Below, piece after piece: positions 1 through 8,379 of a DNA stretch of 64,000 nt (its first letter is position 1; each line of letters begins with the position of its first letter). A program made the translations under genes and the position numbers. The notes below the pieces were generated by a model. That model ran no database searches. It was not told the origin of the DNA and worked only from the letters and a program-made list of their open reading frames with translations. This DNA comes from Vibrio kanaloae (GTDB lineage: Bacteria; Pseudomonadota; Gammaproteobacteria; Enterobacterales; Vibrionaceae), in assembly GCF_024347535.1 (NCBI RefSeq), contig NZ_AP025497.1:1860001-1924000 (forward strand). The letters run 5' to 3'.

Positions 1-106
1 TTCCAAATACAGGGTTATGAACATCAAAGCCCCATTTCTGAATGTTATCTTGCCCAACTGTATAATCGGTATTTTCAATACTATACCTATCTTTTACAGG
101 CTTCAT
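1..106 (-). CDS. BCCT family transporter, N-terminal fragment
   Basis: Only the first 35 codons lie in the window; the gene continues past the left edge. The ATG at 104-106 follows a good ribosome binding site (GAGAGGAAAC before ATG). The visible N-terminus begins MKPVKDRYSIENTDYTVGQ and continues into a segment ending HNPVFG. This resembles the cytoplasmic N-terminus of betaine/carnitine/choline transporters, which import compatible solutes with sodium or protons. No membrane segment is visible yet, so the family call rests on recalled similarity of the N-terminus. It lies downstream of, and in the same direction as, the two-component regulator at 276-914, with about 170 bp between them. Confidence 0.6.
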   Translation of the reverse strand, partial: MKPVKDRYSIENTDYTVGQDNIQKWGFDVHNPVFG

Positions 107-243
107 GTTTCCTCTCTAATTTGTAGCGCACAGTTTGCAACATTGCATTCGGCGCTTACATTTTGGAAAAAATAATATCAACCTGTCGCAAAAATACTAA
201 AAAAACCTCTAAAAAGTTGGCCTAAATGGCAAAGTTAGTAATT

Positions 244-266
244 AAATTACACTTTTGATGTAATTT
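244..266. other. 8-bp inverted repeat after the response regulator gene
   Basis: AAATTACA (244-251) and TGTAATTT (259-266) form a perfect 8-bp inverted repeat with a 7-nt loop just after the stop codon of the regulator gene on the minus strand. It is AT-rich and lacks a clear T-run, so it is at best a weak terminator or a regulator binding site for the downstream BCCT gene. Confidence 0.3.
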
Positions 267-275
267 AGCGTAAGA

Positions 276-914
276 TCACTCTACAAGCCCAGAATTAACA
301 GCATACTTAGCCAATTCTGCAGTTGAGTGAATATCCAGCTTATGCTTAATATTTTGCCTATGAGTTTCGACTGTCCTATAACTGATATTCAGCGTCTTCG
401 CGACCTCTTTGCTACTCTCCCCTTTCGCTACTAATTTCAACACCGCTTCTTCACGTCTGCTCAATGGATTCTTTACAGATTGTGTCGGGGTAATTGGCTG
501 AGTAAATAGATTTTGCGTCACTTTTTCGCAAAAATAAGTCGAACCTTGATTCACCGTTTTGATCGCTTGAACCATCTTTTCTGCAGAAATCTCTTTCAAC
601 ATATATCCAACCGCTCCTGACTGCATCACTTTCATGATGTATTCACGGTTGTTATGCATGGTCAACATCAGTACTTTCGCTTCAGAATCCTCTTCTTTGA
701 TCTGATTAGTCGCGTCAATCCCATTCATGATGGGCATACTGATGTCCATTAACACAACGTCAGGACGAAGAGTTTTAACTATTTCTACCGCTTCTAAACC
801 ATTGCTAGCAGTACCTATCACGCTAATATCTGACTCAAGCTCCAACCTCGCCATAAAGCCATCCAGTACCACTTGGTGATCGTCAGCGATCACAACTCGA
901 ATAACTTCACTCAT
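276..914 (-). CDS. Two-component response regulator, NarL/LuxR type
   Basis: A 212-residue cytoplasmic DNA-binding response regulator. The receiver domain spans about residues 4-120, with the acidic pair D11-D12, phospho-acceptor D57 (in LMDISMP) and a conserved lysine in YMLKE. A LuxR-type helix-turn-helix occupies about residues 148-205 (SRREEAVLKLVAKGES...YRTVETHRQNI). It overlaps the upstream histidine kinase gene by 8 nt, so the two are translationally coupled partners. The flanking genes, a TRAP transporter upstream and a BCCT transporter downstream, suggest it controls uptake of the solute sensed by the kinase. The target is inferred only. Confidence 0.9.
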   Translation of the reverse strand: MSEVIRVVIADDHQVVLDGFMARLELESDISVIGTASNGLEAVEIVKTLRPDVVLMDISMPIMNGIDATNQIKEEDSEAKVLMLTMHNNREYIMKVMQSGAVGYMLKEISAEKMVQAIKTVNQGSTYFCEKVTQNLFTQPITPTQSVKNPLSRREEAVLKLVAKGESSKEVAKTLNISYRTVETHRQNIKHKLDIHSTAELAKYAVNSGLVE

Positions 915-2262
915 TCACTAATCCCTCTAGTGTCAACAACACTGTAATTTCCGTTCCGAAGCCAATCTCGCTCATCAATTCAAAATCACCGCCAATGAAT
1001 TCGACTCGCTCTCTCATATTGCGTAGGCCAATCCCTCGTTTTTCCATCGCTTTATAAGTATTAAAGCCCACGCCGTTATCTTGAATCAGCAATTGCAATA
1101 CATTGCCGATTTGTTGTGCAATAACCGTTACCTTGGTCGCTTTTGCGTGCTTCTCTATATTATTCAATGACTCTTGCACAACTCGATACAAGGTCGTTGC
1201 GACCTCCGATTTCAATTTTCCAGGATTGGTTTTAAATAAAGTATCAACTTCAATACCGGAGTGAGCCTGAAAATCCAAGAGTAATGACGATAAAGCCGCT
1301 TCCAAGCCAATATCATCTAGGGAGCTAGGGCGAAGCTGGTGAGAAATATGCCTGACCTCCTCAATTGCTCTCATTAATGAGTGCTGAGACTTATTCAAAT
1401 GGGACTTCAGATCTTCACTTTGTAATTTATAACCTAACAACTCCAAATGACATCGACTTGAGACTAATAACTGGTTAATACCATCATGTAGTTCACGAGC
1501 TAAGTGTTTCTTTTCGTCTTCTTGAAACATTACCGTTTTATGGGCAAGTTCCTTTAAGTTGTTATCGGCAATACGGTGTTCATGCATGTTAATAGCTAAT
1601 GTAAGCACAATGATGACCGCCACTGTCACACTAATAATTACAACGATAGAAAAGAACGTGGTTTCAATATTTTTGTTGATCGCGTCCTGCATTGAAGCCA
1701 CTTCCTGATGCACGTCTTCAATATACAAGCCCGTGCCAATCATCCATCCCCATCGTTCTAACCAAGCGGCATAACTCAACTTCGGAACGACCTCTCTAGT
1801 TGATGGCTTTTGCCACAAATACTGGTGAAACCCGCCCCCCGTTTGAGCCTCTTTCAGCAGGGCCTCTATAAGAAAGTCACCATCTTCATCTTGCAGTTGA
1901 AGTAAGTTTCTCCCTATCAATTCAGGCTGTATTGGATGGACTAAATTGGTTCCATGACGATCATATGCGAAAAAATACCCATCGGATCCATATCTAAGTT
2001 TAGATAATATACTCCGAACTTCAGTCTTAGCGTGTGCTTCTTGGATCTCAGGGTCGTTGTAGATGTGCTCGATGGCATCAAATGCGAGATCGACCGTATC
2101 TTTGAGGGCGTTTTCACGAGATTTAATTAAGCTGTCCCTGAAGATCTCGACCTCTTTCGCACCCAACGTTTTGGTTTGGTGTAACGAGATCCAACTTATG
2201 CTCGCGGTTACAAGCAGCAACGGGAGTAACGTCAGCAAAATCAGCTTAGCTTTAAGAGACAT
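907..2262 (-). CDS. Cache-domain sensor histidine kinase (NarX-like HPK7 type)
   Basis: A 451-residue membrane sensor kinase. A first transmembrane helix (about residues 7-26) is followed by a periplasmic single-Cache domain (about 30-195). That domain carries the DGYFFAYDRHG and GWMIGTGLYI motifs typical of sCache_2 ligand-binding domains. A second transmembrane helix lies at about 203-224. The cytoplasmic part has a HisKA_3 dimerisation box with phospho-acceptor H259 (ARELHDGINQLL) and a HATPase domain (DNGVGFN, GIGLRNMRERV). sCache_2 domains commonly bind small carboxylates or related metabolites. The kinase sits directly downstream of a TRAP transporter of the 2-oxoacid type, which makes an organic acid a reasonable ligand, but this is inference. 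The start at 2260-2262 follows an AAAGGA site. Confidence 0.88.
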   Translation of the reverse strand: MSLKAKLILLTLLPLLLVTASISWISLHQTKTLGAKEVEIFRDSLIKSRENALKDTVDLAFDAIEHIYNDPEIQEAHAKTEVRSILSKLRYGSDGYFFAYDRHGTNLVHPIQPELIGRNLLQLQDEDGDFLIEALLKEAQTGGGFHQYLWQKPSTREVVPKLSYAAWLERWGWMIGTGLYIEDVHQEVASMQDAINKNIETTFFSIVVIISVTVAVIIVLTLAINMHEHRIADNNLKELAHKTVMFQEDEKKHLARELHDGINQLLVSSRCHLELLGYKLQSEDLKSHLNKSQHSLMRAIEEVRHISHQLRPSSLDDIGLEAALSSLLLDFQAHSGIEVDTLFKTNPGKLKSEVATTLYRVVQESLNNIEKHAKATKVTVIAQQIGNVLQLLIQDNGVGFNTYKAMEKRGIGLRNMRERVEFIGGDFELMSEIGFGTEITVLLTLEGLVNE

Positions 2263-2273
2263 TCCTTTCCCTC

Positions 2274-2313
2274 ACAAAAAAAACGGCTTACTGAATATCA
2301 ATAAGCCGTTTTA
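2274..2313 (-). terminator. Rho-independent terminator after dctM
   Basis: AACGGCTTA (2282-2290) pairs perfectly with TAAGCCGTT (2302-2310). On the minus strand the stem is followed by a run of eight T residues. It ends the TRAP transporter operon and lies within 20 nt upstream of the histidine kinase start, so the kinase genes either have a promoter here or depend on read-through. Confidence 0.85.
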
Positions 2314-2368
2314 CTTTACCAATTTATAGATAGCCGTTGAAACATATCATTCACATTCTAGGCTTCAC

Positions 2369-3652
2369 TCACATTCCATAGAAAGATGGGAAAGCGAGAA
2401 GTGATCCAAGTACGATGATTTGAATCAGAATGAACGGCATCACGCCTCGGTAGATATCCTTGGTAGTGATGCCTTTCGGTGAAACTCCCTTCAAATAGAA
2501 CAAACTGAAGCCAAATGGCGGCGTTAGGAATGAAGTTTGTAGGTTCATTGCGATAAGGATAGCGAACCAAGTCATGTTGATGCCCATCAATTCAGCCACT
2601 GGCGCTATGATCGGGACGATGATGAAACAGATCTCTACAAAGTCGATGAAGAAACCCAAAATCAAAATAACCAACATGGTGATGATTAAGAAGCCCCACT
2701 TTTCACCTGGCAGTTGCAGCATCCACTCTTCGACTAGATAGTCGCCACCGGTATAAGTAAACGCCATCGAAAATGCAGTAGCACCAAGCAAGATAGCAAA
2801 GACCATTGCGGTAACCTTCACTGTCTCTTTAGACGCAGCAAATACCATCGACCAACTAAACTGACCGTATAACAGTGCGAGAACCAATGCACCAGCACCA
2901 CCTAACGCTGCCGATTCAGTTGGCGTTGCCACACCTGCAAAGATAGATCCCAATACCACAATGATGAGCGCTAGCGGTGGGAGAATCGCTTTAAGCGCAT
3001 TAAACACTTCTTGCTTTCGGCTGATCGAGTCATCGCGCTCGATTGGCTGAGCCGACTCGGGGTTTAGCTTCGCGTATATCAATATGTACACGATATAAGC
3101 ACCCACTAGCATCACGCCCGGCCAAATCGCCGCTTGGAACAAATCGCCAACTGGCACACCCAGTACATCACCCAATAGAATGAGAACTATCGATGGTGGA
3201 ATGATTTGCCCAAGCGTGCCAGAAGCACAAATGGTGCCGCAGGCTAAGCCTTTGTCGTAGTTGTACTTGAGCATAACTGGTAAAGAGATAAGCCCCATGG
3301 CAACTACCGAGGCCCCTACTACGCCCGTTGAAGCGGCAAGCAGAGAACCTACGAGTACCGTCGAGATTGCGATACCACCACGAACACCACCAAACAGTCG
3401 TCCCATAGACTCAAGCAACTGCTCAGCGAGCTTGGTCTTTTGCAAAACAAGCCCCATGAAAACAAACAATGGAACGGCCATCAGCACCGTGTTTTCCATA
3501 ATTGATTGGATTCGATATGGCATGAAGGCAAACATTTCGATGCCTTCAGCCCAAACACCAAAGATTAACGCGATACCACCAAAGGTGAACGCCACTGGGA
3601 AGCCAAGTAAAAGTGCAAACAAGGCGACGAAAAACATTACTATTCCAATCAT
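2369..3652 (-). CDS. dctM: TRAP transporter large permease subunit DctM
   Basis: A 427-residue integral membrane protein with about a dozen hydrophobic helices. It has the family's landmarks: an N-terminal FPVAFTFGGIALIFG segment, PLFVFMGL, a GQIIPPSIVLILLGD segment and LTPPFGFSLFYLKG near the C-terminus. It forms the sodium-coupled translocation channel with the DctQ-like subunit encoded 9 bp upstream, and receives substrate from the DctP-like binding protein. The length is normal for the family. Confidence 0.95.
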   Translation of the reverse strand: MIGIVMFFVALFALLLGFPVAFTFGGIALIFGVWAEGIEMFAFMPYRIQSIMENTVLMAVPLFVFMGLVLQKTKLAEQLLESMGRLFGGVRGGIAISTVLVGSLLAASTGVVGASVVAMGLISLPVMLKYNYDKGLACGTICASGTLGQIIPPSIVLILLGDVLGVPVGDLFQAAIWPGVMLVGAYIVYILIYAKLNPESAQPIERDDSISRKQEVFNALKAILPPLALIIVVLGSIFAGVATPTESAALGGAGALVLALLYGQFSWSMVFAASKETVKVTAMVFAILLGATAFSMAFTYTGGDYLVEEWMLQLPGEKWGFLIITMLVILILGFFIDFVEICFIIVPIIAPVAELMGINMTWFAILIAMNLQTSFLTPPFGFSLFYLKGVSPKGITTKDIYRGVMPFILIQIIVLGSLLAFPSFYGM

Positions 3653-3661
3653 GTTCAGCCT

Positions 3662-4207
3662 CTACTTATTCTTTGTATTAGTATTGTTTGCATGGATAAG
3701 GTGCGGATTAAAGATCTTATTCAGTGAGTGCAGGATTAAACCCACGCCACTGAGTGCCATTAAGAAGAATGACAGCGGGATCATGGCTTTAATGATCCAG
3801 CGATATGGCAAACCACCGGGATCGCCTGAGGTCTCACCTAATTCATAACTCTCTTTAGCAACATCAATACCAAACCAAGCAACCAATAGACAGAAAGGCA
3901 TCAAAAAGATAAATGTGCCAAGTAAATCAATAATTGCCTGGGCTTTAAAACTCAATTGTTCATAGAACACATCCACTCGCACATGACCACCAGCCTTGAT
4001 GGCATAAGGAACACCTAATAAGAAAACGGCTGAGAATAGGTGCCATTCCATCTCTTGAAACGCGATTGAGACATCATTGAAAACATATCTCATAACAACG
4101 TCATACACGACGTTGGCGATAAGTAAAATAAACAACATACTGGAAAGCCATCCCAGTGCATCACCGATACGATTAAATAGGCGTTCAATATAAATTAGAC
4201 TTCGCAT
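3662..4207 (-). CDS. dctQ: TRAP transporter small permease subunit DctQ
   Basis: The small four-helix membrane subunit of a TRAP transporter. The open frame extends to 4279, but the hydrophobic upstream part is atypical. An ATG at 4205-4207 giving MRSLIYIERLFNRIGDALGW fits the family N-terminus and is preceded by GGAG at a suitable distance; an ATG at 4217-4219 is the alternative. The family signature appears as a tryptophan-containing amphipathic stretch (FQEMEWHLFSAVFLLGVPYA). The gene lies between dctM and dctP in one operon. Confidence 0.9.
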   Translation of the reverse strand: MRSLIYIERLFNRIGDALGWLSSMLFILLIANVVYDVVMRYVFNDVSIAFQEMEWHLFSAVFLLGVPYAIKAGGHVRVDVFYEQLSFKAQAIIDLLGTFIFLMPFCLLVAWFGIDVAKESYELGETSGDPGGLPYRWIIKAMIPLSFFLMALSGVGLILHSLNKIFNPHLIHANNTNTKNK

Positions 4208-4428
4208 TCCCGACTCCATGGAATTTGAAAAGACATCGCGTATTAGAGTTAGTGCAGCTACAACGACTAGCGCTAACAAGATGCACGACGTAGAAAGGGT
4301 TCTGAGCGTATTACAGGATTTATCCTGCTTAAATTATTATGTTTTAAATGAACCCGCCACTGACTCACTCTTAGTTGCCTAATATGGAAAGCGTTGGGTT
4401 CATTTAGATTCAGTTCAACAACTGTCGA

Positions 4429-5523
4429 TTATTTCGCTTGGCTATTTAGATAAGCTCTATGTGAAATATCCGTCCATGAGCGCACTTGCTCTAGGTAGCT
4501 TGCTTGTGAAGCTTGGATCTCTTTTGCCAACTCATCTTTCTCAGCATGGGCAGCAAGTAGGCGATCGTTCGCTTCTTTCAATGCAGACATTACTTCTGGT
4601 GGGAAATCTTTCACTTGTACATCTGGGTATTCTGTCTTTATTGAAACCCAGTTCTTGCCACTTTCATGTGTTGCTTGCGTGTACATGTCGTAAGCCGCGG
4701 TGCGCATTGCAACGCGTAAGATTTCTTGTAGGTCTTCAGGAAGTTTGTTCCAAGTGCGTTTGTTCACTAGGAATTGAAGCTCAGAACCCGGCTCATGCCA
4801 ACCTGTGTAGTAGTATGGCGCGATCTTGTGAAAACCCATTCGCAAATCAAGTGATGGACCAACCCACTCTAGTGCATCAATTGTGCGGCGCTCTAGCGAC
4901 GTGTAAAGCTCTCCTGGGGCAATATTGGTGGGTTTAGCGCCTAGCTCTGCTAGAATCTCACCGGCAAAGCCTGGGATCCGCATTTTCAAACCTTGTAAAT
5001 CTTCGACACTGTTGATCTCTTTTTGAAACCAACCGCCCATTTGAACATCAGTATTACCGCCGGGAAATGACATCAAGTTGTGTGGAGAGTAAACCTGCTC
5101 CATCAACTCCATACCACCACCGTGATAGAACCACGCGTATTGCTCTGCAGGGGTCATACCAAAAGGCATAGAAGTGAAGTAAAGAGTATTTGGCACTTTA
5201 CCTTTCCAGTAATAAGAGCCTGAATGACCCATGTCGTATTGACCAGACTTAACCATGTCAAAAACGCCAAGCGGTGCTTTGTGTTTGTTTGCTGAATCGA
5301 TTCTGATTTGCAGTCGGCCATTCGACATTTTCTCAGCCATCGCAGCCATGTTCTTGGTCGCGTCACCGAATACAGGGAAGTTTGGTCCCCATGTTTCAGC
5401 AAGCTTCAAGCGATAAACCTTATCAGCAGCAGTTGCACCGGTAGCGACCAAAGCTAAACAAGCCGCTGCAGTTACCGCAACGTTTTTAAAAACTCGTGTG
5501 AGGGAGTTAGAAATGAGACTCAT
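4429..5523 (-). CDS. dctP: TRAP transporter periplasmic binding protein DctP, 2-oxoacid (TakP-like) type
   Basis: A secreted solute-binding protein with a Sec signal peptide ending ATGATA|ADK. The mature protein contains GGWFQKEINS, LKMRIPGFAGEIL, LEWVGPSLD and YYTGWHEPG. These match the branch of DctP proteins represented by TakP, which bind 2-oxo monocarboxylates. The conserved arginine that clamps the substrate carboxylate is in the MRIPG motif. The start at 5521-5523 (ATG, MSLISNS) is chosen over an in-frame GTG six bases upstream because AAGGATG is well spaced from it. It is the first gene of the dctPQM operon. The substrate class is inferred from motif similarity. Confidence 0.92.
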   Translation of the reverse strand: MSLISNSLTRVFKNVAVTAAACLALVATGATAADKVYRLKLAETWGPNFPVFGDATKNMAAMAEKMSNGRLQIRIDSANKHKAPLGVFDMVKSGQYDMGHSGSYYWKGKVPNTLYFTSMPFGMTPAEQYAWFYHGGGMELMEQVYSPHNLMSFPGGNTDVQMGGWFQKEINSVEDLQGLKMRIPGFAGEILAELGAKPTNIAPGELYTSLERRTIDALEWVGPSLDLRMGFHKIAPYYYTGWHEPGSELQFLVNKRTWNKLPEDLQEILRVAMRTAAYDMYTQATHESGKNWVSIKTEYPDVQVKDFPPEVMSALKEANDRLLAAHAEKDELAKEIQASQASYLEQVRSWTDISHRAYLNSQAK

Positions 5524-5666
5524 GTTCACATCCTTTTGTTGGGTTAATACTCTTTCTTTGAGTATTTTTTATGATTCAACATAAGAGTGCACCTTGATGA
5601 GGCAACTAGATATCAGGGAGAGCACGCACCACGGACTCACACAAACCATGTATTATACCAAAGGAT

Positions 5667-5682
5667 TACGTAGAACTACGTA
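5667..5682. promoter_or_regulatory. TACGTA inverted repeat upstream of dctP
   Basis: TACGTA (5667-5672), GAAC, TACGTA (5677-5682) is a 16-bp perfect palindrome about 145 bp upstream of the dctP start. It has the spacing and symmetry of a dimeric helix-turn-helix operator. The LuxR-type regulator at 276-914 is a possible ligand, but the sequence does not prove it. Confidence 0.35.
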
Positions 5683-5782
5683 GGATATAATTGAGATATG
5701 TCGATTTTAAAGGACTCACTTTATTCACGAGAAGAGTGCTTATTGATAAATACTTAAGTAGATCTATTGAGCAGAAATTAAC

Positions 5783-5814
5783 AATTGATTCTCATTGCGT
5801 GATGAGAATCAATT
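5783..5814. repeat. Perfect 13-bp inverted repeat, 6-nt loop
   Basis: AATTGATTCTCAT (5783-5795) and ATGAGAATCAATT (5802-5814) are exact reverse complements separated by TGCGTG. No T-run follows on either strand, so it is not an ordinary terminator. Each arm contains a TGAGAAT element resembling half of a Fur site, so an operator is possible. Confidence 0.5.
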
Positions 5815-5977
5815 CGTTGCTACATTCTGGGGATATCAACCAGCGATTTCTCACTACAGACGCCCTACTTTAACGCTTGTTAATTAAGCGCATGAACGTC
5901 AGACAAGAGAACCATTTTCGAAGAGCAAAAGATGAGATGTGAAGCTGTAAAACTGAGTTTGGCACGATTCGTCAGAT

Positions 5978-6006
5978 ACAAAAAAGCCTCGATGATCGAG
6001 GCTTAA
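5978..6006 (-). terminator. Rho-independent terminator
   Basis: AAGCCTCGAT and its complement form the stem at 5984-6004, followed on the minus strand by six T residues. It ends the transcript of the minus-strand gene at 6039-6431. Confidence 0.85.
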
Positions 6007-6038
6007 AAACTTAACGAAGCGAATATAATCCTAAGGGA

Positions 6039-6431
6039 TTAAATAGCTTTGTAGATAACCTTGTTACCTGCTAGCTGTTCTTTCGCTACTAGGTTTTCTT
6101 CAAGAAGTTTTTTCAATGCGCCTGTTGCCCATGAAGCTGCTTTCGCGTCTTCTTGACCAGCTTTTAGACCGATACCTTTAGGGTTAATGCCATCAGCATT
6201 GCTAACAACGATGTCTAGAACTTGTTGTTGCTTAGGAGTCAGTGCGACAGCGACGTCTTTAGTTGCTGCTACTGTTTTCTCTACCGCTGGTTTTGTTGCT
6301 ACAGGTTTTTCTGCTACCACTTTCTCTGCGACAGGCTTCGCTGTTTTAGGCGTTGCCACTGCGTTTACTACAGCCGCTTTAATGCGTTTCTGCAGTTTAG
6401 CCTGCACCTTACGCTTATGAGCAAGTCTCAT
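6039..6431 (-). CDS. Small basic protein with Ala/Lys/Pro linker and winged-helix-like C-terminus
   Basis: A 130-residue protein I recognise only as a conserved Vibrio-type hypothetical, often labelled MarR-like. Residues 1-20 are strongly basic (MRLAHKRKVQAKLQKRIKAA). Residues 25-62 are a low-complexity linker of repeating Ala-Val-Lys-Pro-Glu-Thr units. Residues 63-130 (from ALTPKQQQVLDIV to VIYKAI) look like a small winged-helix or helix-turn-helix fold. There is no signal peptide or membrane segment. The gene stands alone, has its own terminator, and its ATG follows a GGAG. DNA or RNA binding is inferred from charge and fold only. Confidence 0.75.
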   Translation of the reverse strand: MRLAHKRKVQAKLQKRIKAAVVNAVATPKTAKPVAEKVVAEKPVATKPAVEKTVAATKDVAVALTPKQQQVLDIVVSNADGINPKGIGLKAGQEDAKAASWATGALKKLLEENLVAKEQLAGNKVIYKAI

Positions 6432-6651
6432 TGAATATTTCTCCAGTTCACTGCTCTTATCGCAGTGGTGAAAATTTGAAGCGCGATTTATACCAAAAAA
6501 CAGGAACTATTTGTAGAGTGAAGCGTCGAAAGTCGACGAAAAATACCGATATTGTCTACTAGAGTCTATTATTTAAACATCGACTTATCAATTCAGGGTC
6601 ATATATACTGGTTATCCATCCAGACAAAAATATGAAAACTTGGTGTTGCCT

Positions 6652-7452
6652 ATGGACACTCGTCACCTTACAAATTTCTCTTTACCTTCATTCACACGCT
6701 CGTACCGAATTATCACTGTTATTTTGGGTTTCATTTGCTTGATCGTTGCTCTATACAGCGACAATGCAAAGCTACTAATCGTCGGCGCATTTTGTATTAT
6801 TGTTCTTCTGGGGACTGGGTATTATTTAATGCTGCGAAGTAGAGTGATGCTTACACTCACTCCAACTCATTTTCAGCAACACTTTTATAAAGGTGGCTGG
6901 GTTTTACAATGGCGCAACATTCAAAAGATTGGCCTTTGTACTTATGAACAAGAAGGGTGGCACCAACCTTTACCTTGGGTCGGTATTAAGATTAAAGATT
7001 ACTCTCCCTATCTTGACTCTATCTGCCCAAAGATCACTTGTGAGTTATTGCTGAGCCAACGATCACTTTTGTATCTAGGAGCTAAACAAGCGGGTAAAGA
7101 GTCAAACTTTGAGGATATAGTGCTCGACTCATCGCATTACAACACTCGCTGTACTGAAAATGGTTGTGTTGAACTGAGCCAATATAAAGAATCACAAAAT
7201 ACTGACGAAGTTAGTTTCAGCGATAGCCAAACACAGACTAGCTCTGATTCATCCAATAAACCGAAGAATCAAAACACAGTCATTAAAAACTATTCTGGGT
7301 TACAGGCAATGCTTGCGAATAGGATGAAGTACCAAAGAAGTTTCCACGGTTACGATATTTTCATATCAACTCAAGATTTGAATATGAGTGGAGAAGAGTT
7401 TATTGGATTAGCTCGACGCTACTTGGCTGCAGCTGAGCGGCTTTCTGATTAA
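6652..7452 (+). CDS. DUF2982 family membrane protein
   Basis: A 266-residue protein of unknown function that I recognise as the DUF2982 family of Vibrionaceae and relatives. Two transmembrane helices (about residues 20-40 and 44-62) precede a cytoplasmic region with a PH-like start (VMLTLTPTHFQQHFYKGGW, then WRNIQKIGL). A charged, Ser/Gln-rich stretch follows, and then a C-terminal helical part ending LARRYLAAAERLSD. The ATG at 6652 is preferred over upstream TTG/GTG codons in frame, although the ribosome binding site is weak. It is a single gene with a terminator at 7543. Confidence 0.75.
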   Translation: MDTRHLTNFSLPSFTRSYRIITVILGFICLIVALYSDNAKLLIVGAFCIIVLLGTGYYLMLRSRVMLTLTPTHFQQHFYKGGWVLQWRNIQKIGLCTYEQEGWHQPLPWVGIKIKDYSPYLDSICPKITCELLLSQRSLLYLGAKQAGKESNFEDIVLDSSHYNTRCTENGCVELSQYKESQNTDEVSFSDSQTQTSSDSSNKPKNQNTVIKNYSGLQAMLANRMKYQRSFHGYDIFISTQDLNMSGEEFIGLARRYLAAAERLSD

Positions 7453-7542
7453 AACGAGCACGTTTGAAATTAGAGCGTTAAATTTAAACAAACTAAAAGT
7501 TGATATTAAAACAAGCATGCTCGCATACGCGTAAAATTAAAA

Positions 7543-7580
7543 AAGCTTAGCTTTCAGTACAAAAGCTAAGCTTAATTTTT
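7543..7580. terminator. Bidirectional terminator between convergent genes
   Basis: AAGCTTAGCTTT (7543-7554) pairs exactly with AAAGCTAAGCTT (7562-7573). A-rich and T-rich flanks lie on the two sides, so it serves both the plus-strand DUF2982 gene and the minus-strand MBL-fold gene. Confidence 0.85.
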
Positions 7581-7625
7581 CAATCAACCTCAACACGAAT
7601 AACCGGCTGTCAATCAAGGACTTAA

Positions 7626-8279
7626 TTAGTATAAAGGCATTTCATCCGCTACGAACGGATTAGATGCGCGCTCACGACCAAATGTAGATTCAGGGCCATG
7701 ACCCGGAACAAATGTTACGTCATTGCCTAACGGCCAAAGCTTAGTTTTGATTGAATCAATCAGCGTGTTGAAATCCCCTTGAGGGAAATCAGTACGACCA
7801 ATCGCACCGTTAAACAACACATCACCAACGAATGCTAGACGAGCTTGCTCACTGAACAGTACAACGTGTCCAGGTGTGTGGCCCGGAGTGTGGAACACAT
7901 CGATAACTTGGTTACCAAAAGTCACTTTGTCCCCCTCATCTAGCCAAGTATTTGGTTCAAAGGCTTTACACAGAGGGAAACCAAACATCTGACTTTGATT
8001 CTCTAGGCCTTGAAGCCAAAAATTATCTGCCTTGTGTGGGCCAACAATGCTAACCTTCAAGATCTCAGCAAGGGGTACAGTGCCGCCGACATGATCTAAG
8101 TGACCGTGCGTCAATACCAAGTTCACCACCTTAACACCTAGTTCTTCGATGATAGCCGCTAGTTGTTGAACATCACCGCCCGGATCGACGACGATGCCTT
8201 CCATGGTTTCATCACACCATACAATCGAGCAGTTTTGAGAAAAAGAGGTAACAGGTACAACTTGATACTTAAGAGACAT
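7626..8279 (-). CDS. ycbL: MBL-fold metallohydrolase, YcbL-like (glyoxalase II type)
   Basis: A 217-residue cytosolic zinc hydrolase. The metallo-beta-lactamase signature is HGHLDH (H58, H60, D62, H63, counted from the ATG at 8277-8279). Further metal ligands are in FHTPGHTPGH, FVGDVLF and the C-terminal VPGHGPES. The length and the short C-terminus fit YcbL, a type II glyoxalase that hydrolyses glutathione thioesters, rather than full-length GloB. The position after ycbK and ycbB copies the enterobacterial ycbB-ycbK-ycbL order, supporting the name. The in-frame TTG two codons upstream is rejected as start. Confidence 0.88.
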   Translation of the reverse strand: MSLKYQVVPVTSFSQNCSIVWCDETMEGIVVDPGGDVQQLAAIIEELGVKVVNLVLTHGHLDHVGGTVPLAEILKVSIVGPHKADNFWLQGLENQSQMFGFPLCKAFEPNTWLDEGDKVTFGNQVIDVFHTPGHTPGHVVLFSEQARLAFVGDVLFNGAIGRTDFPQGDFNTLIDSIKTKLWPLGNDVTFVPGHGPESTFGRERASNPFVADEMPLY

Positions 8280-8379
8280 ATACAAACCTTAGAGGGCAAA
8301 CTGAAATTTGGGCAAACTATGACATTGGATGTCTACTTTGACAAGTGTCTACCGTATCGCTCTTCCACTAAGTTTAGCT

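Larger units (their letters stand above)
5524..6005. other. Gene-free upstream region of dctP with two inverted repeats
   Basis: About 480 bp with no convincing coding frame. It contains a perfect TACGTA-GAAC-TACGTA repeat (5667-5682), a perfect 13-bp inverted repeat with a 6-nt loop (5783-5814), and, at its right end, the terminator of the next minus-strand gene. The first two are candidates for regulator binding sites or RNA structures of the dctP promoter region. A short frame at 5691-5873 was judged non-coding. Confidence 0.5.

Noticed and set aside
5691-5873. A 60-codon plus-strand frame in the gap upstream of dctP
   Set aside because: No ribosome binding site, it spans the perfect inverted repeat at 5783-5814, and the residues show no pattern of a folded or secreted protein.
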